Below, in pieces: positions 22,698 to 29,381 of a DNA stretch of 29,381 nt. The stretch's first letter is position 1. Every line of letters starts with the position of its first letter. Origin of the DNA: a virus; IMG/VR virus record IMGVR_UViG_3300033149_003672, positions 1 through 29,381 of that record. One strand, written 5' to 3'. The translations under genes and the position numbers were made by a program. The notes under the pieces were generated by a model, which was not told the origin of the DNA, made no database searches, and was given only the letters and a program-made list of their open reading frames with translations.

Positions 22698-25600
22698 ATG
22701 GGTCTTCTCGGACTGCTGTTCCCTCTTGCGGGCGCGTTCCTCGGCGGAGCGTTCGGCGGTCCGGTCGGGGTGATGTGGGGCTGGGCAATCGGCTCCACGA
22801 TCGGCTCTCTCCTCTCCCCACAGAAAGTCGAGGGGCCAAGGCTATCCGATCTCTCCGTCCAGACGAGCACCTACGGAACGACGATCCCGATCGTATACGG
22901 CCGGGCGCGGATCGCGGGAAACGTGATTTGGTCGACGGACCTGCAGGAACGTGCAGTCACACGGACAGTCTCGTCCGGTGGCTTCTTTATTTTTTCGTCG
23001 AAGATGAAGATCACGGAGTATAAATACTCGGCTTCGTTCGCCGTGGCTCTCTGTGAAGGCCCGATTGATTCTGTTGCGCGAATTTGGCTCGATACGAAAC
23101 TGCGATACGACGTGCGAGACAGCGCTGACGATACGACGCGGGAACGCAGTCAGGCGTGGGCGAACAAGTACCTGACGATCCATCTTGGGGGAGAGGGAGC
23201 GGACCAGGATCCCGATCCGTTCCTGGCTGAGAAGATAACGAACCTACCTGCCCACCGGGGGATGGCCTATCTCGTTCTGAAGAATCTCGACCTTGAGGAC
23301 TTCGGGAACCGGATCCCGAATCTAACGGTCGAGGTCGTCCGGCGCGCGGACGTGTTGCCCGACCACTGGGAGCAGATCGACCTCGACGCGACCCTATCGA
23401 CCTGGTTCAAGGTCGATCGCTGGTCGCACGCGGCGGTTGAGTTTCAGGAAAAACTCTGGGCGATCGGAGGATGGAACGCGCGGGACGGTGCACTGTCGAG
23501 CGTCGGAAAATCAGAAGACGGCAGCGCGTGGAATCCAGGTGTTTCGCTCGGAGCGGCGCGGTACAGTATCCGGGCTGTCGTGCTGAACGACAAGCTCTGG
23601 GTGATCGGCGGGGCGGATGATACCTCGACTTACGAAGGAACGTTCGACGCCGGCGGCGGGTCCGATATGGTCACCTACTTGGAGGACGAATCCGGCGGCT
23701 GGCAAACGAACTCGCTTACCGGCGACGGAAGCGTCTCCGACGGCCGCGGCGCGGGCCATCCGTTCTATCAGCTGCCCTTCCCCCGCGAGGGCTATGCGAT
23801 GGCGGTTCACGATTCCGGCTATCCGCTCGGGAAAGGAATCTTCTTCCTCGGCGGCCACTGCTATCTCGGAGCCGCAGACAGTCCTCCCGGAAAGGGGCCC
23901 TACGACTCCTACCAAGACCTCTGGTTCAGCCATAACGGGACGACCTGGCAGCGTCTGAACGAGACGGGCGGGGCTGGATATCGCGCCTATGCGACGATGC
24001 TTTCGTTCAATGGAGATCTCTATCTGTTTGGCGGGACGGCGTATAACCCCGGTGGGATCGACGCGGACACGTGGAAGAAGTACGTAAACGGCTGCTTCCG
24101 GTATTCGAGCGGGAGTCAACAGTTCGTCCAGATTGCGGGCAATATAACCGGTGATTTCGACGACGTGATCGTCTCGGGCGCGGTCTGGAGGAATCGCATG
24201 ATCGCGCTCGTCAGCCACTCGCCTGATCCGGTCGGCGAGTTGACTTCTGATAATCGTTACTTTCTCTGGGAGAGTTCAGACGGCGTCACCTGGATCCCGC
24301 TCAGTAAGGCAGTCTTTGATATCTATGACATCACTGGAAGCTACACTTTCCGGATCTCCGGGGACAAGACTGACACGATCGAGGCTGGCGACTGGCTTTC
24401 TTTCTATCATGATAGCACTTTCCTCGGGCCGGAATACCCGAGTGAAGTCAAGACGGCGGATGCCTACGGAAGAGTGCAGTCGATTACTTACGATGGCAGC
24501 ACTGGACTAACGACTGTCACGATTCAGGGAACCGCGATCTACTCCGCGGCGAATCGCGTGTACGTCCACGCGGTCAGCGGCGACCTGGATGCGAAGGACA
24601 TCGGGAATGACGCTAACATTCTCGACACACAAACACTGACCAATTTCGGCGGAACGCTCTACGTGGTCGGGGGCGGAGATCTCACGAAGACTACGTTCGA
24701 CCAGAACGAAGTCTGGAAGACGAGTCCAGTTTCCGTGAGCGCAAACCAGATTTCGTTGGCGGATATCGTCGAGGACCTCTCTGCCCGAGCGGGGCTCTCG
24801 GCCGGGGATATCGACGCGACGGAGCTGCGCGCCGACATGGTGGACGGCTACGTCGTGAAGGATCGGAAGACAGTCCGCGAAGCGATCGAACCGCTGCAGC
24901 GCGCGTTCTTCTTCGACGCGGTCGAGTCGGACGGGAAGGTGCGCTTCGTGAAACGCGGGGGCTCGTCCGTCGTGACAATCTCCGACGCGGATCTCGCGGC
25001 CCACCGGGCTGAGGAGGATCTGCCGGACAAGGCAGAATATACGCGCGGTCAGGAGATGGAGCTCCCGGACGTAGTGAACGTGAATTTTCTCGACGTGAAC
25101 CGAGACTACCAGGAGGGGACGCAGACCGCGCAGCGGATCGTTGGGGAGGGGCGCCGGAAAGTCTCCGTGAATTTGCCGATCGTGATGACTCCTTCCCGGG
25201 CCCGTCAGATCGCGGAGGTCCTGCTGTACGACGCCTGGCTGGAACGGTCCTCAATTTCGTTCCGGATCGGCCCCGAATACCTCTACCTCGATCCGGCGGA
25301 CGTGATCACGCTCACCGTGGAGAACCGGTCGTTCACCGTGCGGATCACGAAGATGAACTACTCTCTTCCCGGCGTAATTCAGTGTGACGGCGTCGTGGAG
25401 GCGCAGGAAATCTACTCGATCGACGCGACGGGGGTCGAAGGGCAGGCGACGAATACAGGAAACAATCTTCTCGACCACCCAGAGGTCGAGGCGGAGTTCC
25501 TTGATATCCCGATCCTCTCTTCGCGTGATGACGATTACGGATTCTACCTCGCGGTCCACCCGGCGGCCGGGGAGGACGAAACGAGGTGGATCGGCGCGAA

Positions 25601-26444
25601 CGTGTACGTCTCGCTCGACGGCGGTCAGACCTACGGGGCCGCTACGGACCTGATCACCCACCTTTCGCCCGCCGGAACGGCGCAGACCGTCCTGGCTCCT
25701 GCAGATCCTGCGCTCTGGGATCGAGGGAACACAGTGACGGTCGTGTTGACCGCCGGCTCTCTTTCCTCGATGAACGAGGACCAGATCCTCAGCGGGGAGG
25801 AAGGCGTCGGCCGGAATACAGCACTGCTCGGTGATGAGATCATTCACTTCGCCACGGCGGAACTGGTCGGGACGAAGACTTACCGCCTCTCGAATCTGCT
25901 GCGCGGGCGATTCGGGACGGAATGGGCGATGAATCAGCACGCCGTCGGCGAGCGTTTCGTCGTTCTGGACGGCGCGACGCGGCTGAACCTGTTCCCGAAG
26001 GAACTCGTCGGGACGACGCTGAAGTGGAAGATTTTCCCGGCCGGTGGAGTGGCCGACTCAGCCACTGCGGTTGAATTCACGAATACAGCGATCGGAAAGA
26101 AACCGTGGGCTCCGACGCACGTGACAGGCCGGAAGACAGCGAAGGGTAACTGGGTGATCGAGTGGATCCGGCGGTCAAGACTCGGAGGAGACAGTGCACG
26201 GGGCGCGCCCCTCGGAGAAGCGTTCGAGCGGTACGAGGTGGACATCCTGGATGGCTCCGGAAACGTGCTGCGCACTCTCGAGGTCGAGCCGATCCGATTG
26301 GAGGCGACGGTCTCGGCGATCTACTGGAAGGAATGGCAGATCGAGGACTTCGGTCAGCCTGTTACGCACTTCCACGTTCAGATCTACCAGATTTCGGAAG
26401 ACGTCGGTCGGGGCTATCCGGCGGAGGCGATCCTGACCGTATAG
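22698..26444 (+). CDS. Tail tip attachment/host-specificity protein (GTA gp15/J-like) with kelch-like insert
   Basis: This 1248-aa protein has the J/gp15 layout. An N-terminal glycine-rich hydrophobic stretch (residues 3-40) precedes TYGTTIPIVYGRARIAGNVIW and SASFAVALCEGPID (~113-126). A Phage-tail_3-type hub core begins near residue 688 (DIVEDLSARAGL), followed by a VSVNLPIVMTP region and C-terminal FNIII/Ig-like strands. Between about 228 and 676 lies an inserted kelch-like propeller: LWAIGGWN, LWVIGGAD, IFFLGGHC, LYLFGGTA and LYVVGGGD with W-x-x-L/W segments between them. Near residue 545 a loosely related ISGD-type strand module is embedded in it. The protein carries the host-receptor function, so the propeller may do the binding. 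The start has a G-rich Shine-Dalgarno. Confidence 0.88.
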   Translation: MGLLGLLFPLAGAFLGGAFGGPVGVMWGWAIGSTIGSLLSPQKVEGPRLSDLSVQTSTYGTTIPIVYGRARIAGNVIWSTDLQERAVTRTVSSGGFFIFSSKMKITEYKYSASFAVALCEGPIDSVARIWLDTKLRYDVRDSADDTTRERSQAWANKYLTIHLGGEGADQDPDPFLAEKITNLPAHRGMAYLVLKNLDLEDFGNRIPNLTVEVVRRADVLPDHWEQIDLDATLSTWFKVDRWSHAAVEFQEKLWAIGGWNARDGALSSVGKSEDGSAWNPGVSLGAARYSIRAVVLNDKLWVIGGADDTSTYEGTFDAGGGSDMVTYLEDESGGWQTNSLTGDGSVSDGRGAGHPFYQLPFPREGYAMAVHDSGYPLGKGIFFLGGHCYLGAADSPPGKGPYDSYQDLWFSHNGTTWQRLNETGGAGYRAYATMLSFNGDLYLFGGTAYNPGGIDADTWKKYVNGCFRYSSGSQQFVQIAGNITGDFDDVIVSGAVWRNRMIALVSHSPDPVGELTSDNRYFLWESSDGVTWIPLSKAVFDIYDITGSYTFRISGDKTDTIEAGDWLSFYHDSTFLGPEYPSEVKTADAYGRVQSITYDGSTGLTTVTIQGTAIYSAANRVYVHAVSGDLDAKDIGNDANILDTQTLTNFGGTLYVVGGGDLTKTTFDQNEVWKTSPVSVSANQISLADIVEDLSARAGLSAGDIDATELRADMVDGYVVKDRKTVREAIEPLQRAFFFDAVESDGKVRFVKRGGSSVVTISDADLAAHRAEEDLPDKAEYTRGQEMELPDVVNVNFLDVNRDYQEGTQTAQRIVGEGRRKVSVNLPIVMTPSRARQIAEVLLYDAWLERSSISFRIGPEYLYLDPADVITLTVENRSFTVRITKMNYSLPGVIQCDGVVEAQEIYSIDATGVEGQATNTGNNLLDHPEVEAEFLDIPILSSRDDDYGFYLAVHPAAGEDETRWIGANVYVSLDGGQTYGAATDLITHLSPAGTAQTVLAPADPALWDRGNTVTVVLTAGSLSSMNEDQILSGEEGVGRNTALLGDEIIHFATAELVGTKTYRLSNLLRGRFGTEWAMNQHAVGERFVVLDGATRLNLFPKELVGTTLKWKIFPAGGVADSATAVEFTNTAIGKKPWAPTHVTGRKTAKGNWVIEWIRRSRLGGDSARGAPLGEAFERYEVDILDGSGNVLRTLEVEPIRLEATVSAIYWKEWQIEDFGQPVTHFHVQIYQISEDVGRGYPAEAILTV

Positions 26445-26456
26445 GAGTGAGAAATC

Positions 26457-27623
26457 ATGGACCTGTTGACTGGCGTGCTCGTCGCAGCGGCGATCGTGAC
26501 TGGAACGACGACGGAGAACCTGGCGCTGCCGGAGCTCCAGCAGAACCAGGCCTCGATCTACGTGACGCACAACGAAGCGCTCAAAATTCTGGACGGCGTT
26601 CTGCAGCGCGGGATCGTTGACCGGGATCTCTCTACTCCGCCGAATGTGTCTACACTCTCGGACGGCGCGGCCTATATCGTCGCGGCGGCAACCTACGCGA
26701 TCGCAGCGGTTTCGGTGGACGTGGATACGTTCGCGATCAGCGGGAACCATATTGACTCAATCACGGACGACGACTACTTCGAGGTCAGTGGTTCCACGGG
26801 GAACGACGGGATCTGGCAGGCCTCGGCCGTCGTGTACAATACCACGCTCTCGCAGACTGTAATTACGGTAACTGGCGACATCACCGCCGCCACGGCGGAC
26901 GGTGAGATCATCCACTCGGCGTCATACTGGAATAATCACCGATACGATATCGCCCACTGGAAGAACGGCTGGAATTTTTACGAGCCGCAAGAGGGCTGGC
27001 GGGCATGGGTGAACGACGAGGACGTCCTCTACGTGTTCAACGGTGTCTCGTGGGCGCAGGTCTCCACGGGCGGCGGAGGAGGGACGAACGATCACGGCTC
27101 GCTGCTCGGTCTGACAGATGACGACCACACTCAGTACGTGATCGACGACCCGGCGAACTCTTCCCGGAACGTAATTGATCCGAGCGTGGCGAGTGTAGTC
27201 CCGCTGACGATTCGTGGAGATAATGAAATCCTGCGGCTGGAGCGGGATACGGGTGGGACGATCGAGTACCAATTTAAGTTCGACAATCTCTTACTTTTCG
27301 ACGGAAAGGGATCGATCGCTCGGGGGCCGGACCGGATTTACCTGATGAATCTTGAGGCTCCGTATGCTTACCTCGTTGTTGAGGCGACGCCGCAGCAGGT
27401 CTGGACGCTCGCCCCGGCGGTAGGCCTCGGAACTATCGCCCCGAAGGCGCAACTGCACTCAGCCGGCGCGACGATCCTTGGAGCTTCCGCTTCGGAAAAC
27501 GTGGATTCTGATCTCGGGACGAATCAGGTAAACGTGTGGCTGGATGAGACACACAATTCGCTTGTGTTCAAGGTGAAATACAGCTCAGGAACAATCAAGT
27601 ACGGGACGGTGACTCTCCAGTAG
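26457..27623 (+). CDS. Tail fibre/adaptor-like protein, DUF2793 with inserted beta module
   Basis: The 388-aa protein has a DUF2793 domain split in two: VTHNEALKILDGVLQRGIVDRDL (36-58) and the RYDIAHWKNGWNFYEPQEGW part (162-181), with an FNGVSW ending. The break holds residues ~77-154, containing TFAISGNHID and SGSTGNDGIWQASAVV, closely like the insert in the DUF2460 protein. Next comes LLGLTDDDHTQY, a common phage tail fibre trimer motif, and a strand-rich tail with a conserved-looking KAQLHSAGATILGASASEN segment. TAGGAG precedes ATG 26457. It is probably a fibre or attachment protein fixed to the hub. Confidence 0.75.
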   Translation: MDLLTGVLVAAAIVTGTTTENLALPELQQNQASIYVTHNEALKILDGVLQRGIVDRDLSTPPNVSTLSDGAAYIVAAATYAIAAVSVDVDTFAISGNHIDSITDDDYFEVSGSTGNDGIWQASAVVYNTTLSQTVITVTGDITAATADGEIIHSASYWNNHRYDIAHWKNGWNFYEPQEGWRAWVNDEDVLYVFNGVSWAQVSTGGGGGTNDHGSLLGLTDDDHTQYVIDDPANSSRNVIDPSVASVVPLTIRGDNEILRLERDTGGTIEYQFKFDNLLLFDGKGSIARGPDRIYLMNLEAPYAYLVVEATPQQVWTLAPAVGLGTIAPKAQLHSAGATILGASASENVDSDLGTNQVNVWLDETHNSLVFKVKYSSGTIKYGTVTLQ

Positions 27624-27643
27624 AGTGCAGGACGATATGACCT

Positions 27644-28087
27644 GTGGCTACTCGAACGAAGATTATAAATCTGCCGGCGGACGTGATCGAGACTGGGAGA
27701 GCCGAGTTCAAGGAGCTCCGGCTGCACGTCTCGACCGAGCCGCCGGAGAACCCGGAGATCGGACAGGTCTACTGGGATTCGACGAAGGGAAAACTCGGAG
27801 TCTATACGGGCTCAGACTGGATCTACCTTTCGTTCGAGCGGCAGGAGAAGATGTACGGCTTCGTCGGGGATGGGACGAACAACTGGGTGGATCTCGGGGA
27901 AGAGTTCGTCCCGGAATCGACCCGGCTGATCGTGAATCACTCGCAGTGGTACCTCCGGACGAAGGCCACGGAGAGTCCGGACATCTGGGAGTACGAGGAA
28001 AGCGATGATCATCAGAAAATTAGGCCGCGCTATCGGATCCATACTGGCGCTCCTTGTGTGGTCTACTACCTTCCTGCTGCCTCCTGA
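27644..28087 (+). CDS. Small tail-associated beta protein
   Basis: The 147-aa product starts at GTG 27644. It has PPENPEIGQVYWDSTKGKLGVYTGSDWIYL, a short repeat typical of phage fibre and tail-associated proteins that ends in a G-x-x-W strand. The rest is strand-rich, with a C-terminal YRIHTGAPCVVYYL. It could be a fibre tip or chaperone; no name is supported. The last 83 nt overlap the next gene. Confidence 0.55.
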   Translation: MATRTKIINLPADVIETGRAEFKELRLHVSTEPPENPEIGQVYWDSTKGKLGVYTGSDWIYLSFERQEKMYGFVGDGTNNWVDLGEEFVPESTRLIVNHSQWYLRTKATESPDIWEYEESDDHQKIRPRYRIHTGAPCVVYYLPAAS

Positions 28088-28625
28088 GAGTGCAGCGCAG
28101 GATCCGACGGACGTGATTGGCTACGGGGATAAGTGGCTCTACGGAAATCTGACGCTTCAGGGTCTGTTCGGGAACGTGGATTCAGCCACAGTGACAGATT
28201 CGGCTGGAAACTTCGCGCAAGACAACCTCGAGTGGATTCTCGACTACCTCGCGACGAACGCTCCGGCGAGTGCAGTCGTCGAGGCGACCGCCGGAACGGT
28301 AAGCGGGAACGTGTGGAGGCATTACTTCGGTTCCGGAAAACGCCTCACAACATCGTGGCCGTTCACCGTCGTGATCGGCGGCGCGCCCTATCAGGAGATC
28401 GGGGAAAGCCTGCACGTCCTTCCCGGGGCGTGGCCAGGAGCAGATGCGGGAATTGAGGTTCATCTGGACGGAGCGACCTGGCCGCCGGGCACCGAATTCA
28501 GGGCGATCTACAGGCTGGAGATTGCAGCGGTCGTAACGACCCCGACTGAGGAAGTCTCTCTCGCGCTGCCGATCCACTACGGCACGCTGGAGACAGTTCT
28601 GGACGATAAGCTTCTGCAGCCGTGA
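28005..28625 (+). CDS. Secreted-type phage protein with signal peptide
   Basis: The 206-aa product begins MIIRKLGRAIGSILALLVWS, followed by TTFLLPPESAAQD, a clear signal peptide with a likely cut after Ala31. The mature part has NFAQDNLEWILDYLATNAP and a strand-rich C-terminal half with HYFGSGKRLTTSWPFTVVIGG, which looks like a beta sandwich. I do not recognise a family. GAGGAA at 27995-28000 supports ATG 28005; the 83-nt overlap with the previous gene means the two are co-translated. It is the third signal-bearing protein in the late region. Confidence 0.6.
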   Translation: MIIRKLGRAIGSILALLVWSTTFLLPPESAAQDPTDVIGYGDKWLYGNLTLQGLFGNVDSATVTDSAGNFAQDNLEWILDYLATNAPASAVVEATAGTVSGNVWRHYFGSGKRLTTSWPFTVVIGGAPYQEIGESLHVLPGAWPGADAGIEVHLDGATWPPGTEFRAIYRLEIAAVVTTPTEEVSLALPIHYGTLETVLDDKLLQP

Positions 28626-28636
28626 GGAGAAGAGAG

Positions 28637-29381
28637 ATGAATCGCGTGAAGGAAGTAAATAAAATCCGCCGGAGGCCCACCCGAGCATATTCCGAGGAGG
28701 CGATCTGGTGGGCTGTGATCGGCGTGCTGGTTGGGATTCTGATTGTCCTGAGCATGCTTGTCGCGCCCGCCCAGGAAATCCTCCGTCCGATCCGGGCGGA
28801 TCAGGTGAAACCCGACCTGGTGATCGGTTTTGCGTTTGAGCAGAAGGATGGCTCGTTCGATTTCAGGCCGCTGAAGGGTGTGAAATATCGATCGTCTACT
28901 GACGAGCGTGGCCGGACGTGGATTCACTTGCCCGCGCCCGCCGGGGCAATCCTGCCCCTCCCCACGAGCATTGTGCGAAGTGGAACACCGTATCTGGCAA
29001 TTAAAAAGCAGGCTAACTTTCCGCCTGGGTGCATCCTTCGGGCGGGTAGGCGGATATACGAGGCGACCAGTGTTGTCCTTGCTCAGCGGTTCGAGGTCCT
29101 GAATGCTCTGGGAGTTCAGATTGGTGAAATCCAGGAGGCGGTTTGTAAGGGAATAAGGCTGTCTCCCAGAGAGGCACAGCCAGAGACGTTCCCAGGCTAT
29201 CTGTTATGGAATGCGGGTAACCTGATGGTTTTGTTTAATTGGGAATACGCGCGCCGGTGTGTGTCGTTCGACCCTACTATCACGTATCATGGAACACAGT
29301 ATCTGAAGGAAACTCACATTCAGGAAAACACCAGCGGGACGAATTACGAGACTGCTACAAATCCGATGGTGCGGGGATATA
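28637..29381 (+). CDS. Membrane-anchored or secreted protein, incomplete at window end
   Basis: From ATG 28637, preceded by GAGGAGAAGAGAG, an open frame runs without stop to the last base, giving 248 codons so far. After ~20 basic residues (KIRRRPTRAYSEE) comes a hydrophobic stretch AIWWAVIGVLVGILIVLSML (22-41) followed by VAPAQE, an anchor or signal peptide. The rest is strand-rich, with a YLAIKKQANFPPGCILRAGRRIYEAT block and a late FNWEYARRCVSFDPTITYHG. No family is recognised. Because it is truncated, its role cannot be settled. It may be a virion-associated or host-envelope protein. Confidence 0.6.
   Translation, partial: MNRVKEVNKIRRRPTRAYSEEAIWWAVIGVLVGILIVLSMLVAPAQEILRPIRADQVKPDLVIGFAFEQKDGSFDFRPLKGVKYRSSTDERGRTWIHLPAPAGAILPLPTSIVRSGTPYLAIKKQANFPPGCILRAGRRIYEATSVVLAQRFEVLNALGVQIGEIQEAVCKGIRLSPREAQPETFPGYLLWNAGNLMVLFNWEYARRCVSFDPTITYHGTQYLKETHIQENTSGTNYETATNPMVRGY

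Noticed and set aside
23511-24218. Long minus-strand frame opposite the kelch region
   Set aside because: It results from codon bias of the real gene and has no start signals or domains.
1-29381. A CRISPR array serving the RAMP module
   Set aside because: I found no run of regularly spaced direct repeats in the window; the module appears to lack an array here.
1-29381. tRNA, rRNA, insertion sequence or transposase
   Set aside because: No cloverleaf, ribosomal core or transposase motif was recognised; gene spacing leaves little room for them.

Overview
The window is the structural and packaging half of a tailed double-stranded DNA phage or prophage with a siphovirus-like body plan. Every gene I can support is on the + strand and genes are packed tightly, with many 4-nt or short overlaps. 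The head genes are HK97-type: P27-like small terminase, Terminase_1-type large terminase, HK97 portal, S78 prohead protease, HK97-fold capsid, gp6/gp9/gp10-like connectors. The tail tip genes resemble those of gene transfer agents and their relatives (DUF2460, DUF2163, gp15/J-like hub). That tail type is common in phages of Gram-negative bacteria, especially Alphaproteobacteria. Several late proteins carry bacterial signal peptides. I cannot name the host, and no integrase, replication or lysis gene lies in the window.

Layout. (1) 44-2305: a DUF7768-like nucleotide-metabolism protein, a ParB-like protein, a DNA glycosyltransferase-like protein (TET-associated glycosyltransferase type) and the small terminase. 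This looks like a DNA-hypermodification cluster. (2) 2328-6703: five genes joined by 14-22 nt overlaps. The first three look like a RAMP module of type IV CRISPR-Cas (Csf2/Cas7-like, Csf1-like, Csf3/Cas5-like). The last two are a B12-binding-type radical SAM enzyme and an orotate-phosphoribosyltransferase-like enzyme. No CRISPR array, Cas6, DinG, Cas1, Cas2 or Cas10 is visible. (3) 6741-9633: an unidentified 260-aa protein, an HTH protein, the large terminase and a 50-aa zinc-ribbon protein. (4) 9767-18984: portal, protease, capsid, decoration-like beta proteins, connectors, tail tube, and tail chaperones with an A_AAA_AAC -1 frameshift site. (5) 18991-28625: tape measure, tail tip, a hub with a kelch-like propeller, fibre-like proteins and a secreted-type protein. 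(6) From 28637 an incomplete membrane-anchored protein runs off the window.

Most interesting: an array-less type IV-like RAMP operon sits between the two terminase genes and is translationally coupled to a radical SAM enzyme and a phosphoribosyltransferase. Type IV-B systems on plasmids and phages also lack arrays and often travel with a CysH-like enzyme. Here the radical SAM/PRTase pair seems to occupy that partner slot. With ParB and glycosyltransferase genes next door, I infer a nucleic-acid-modifying or modification-directing RNP system tied to packaging. The homology calls come from reading motifs and need profile searches to confirm.
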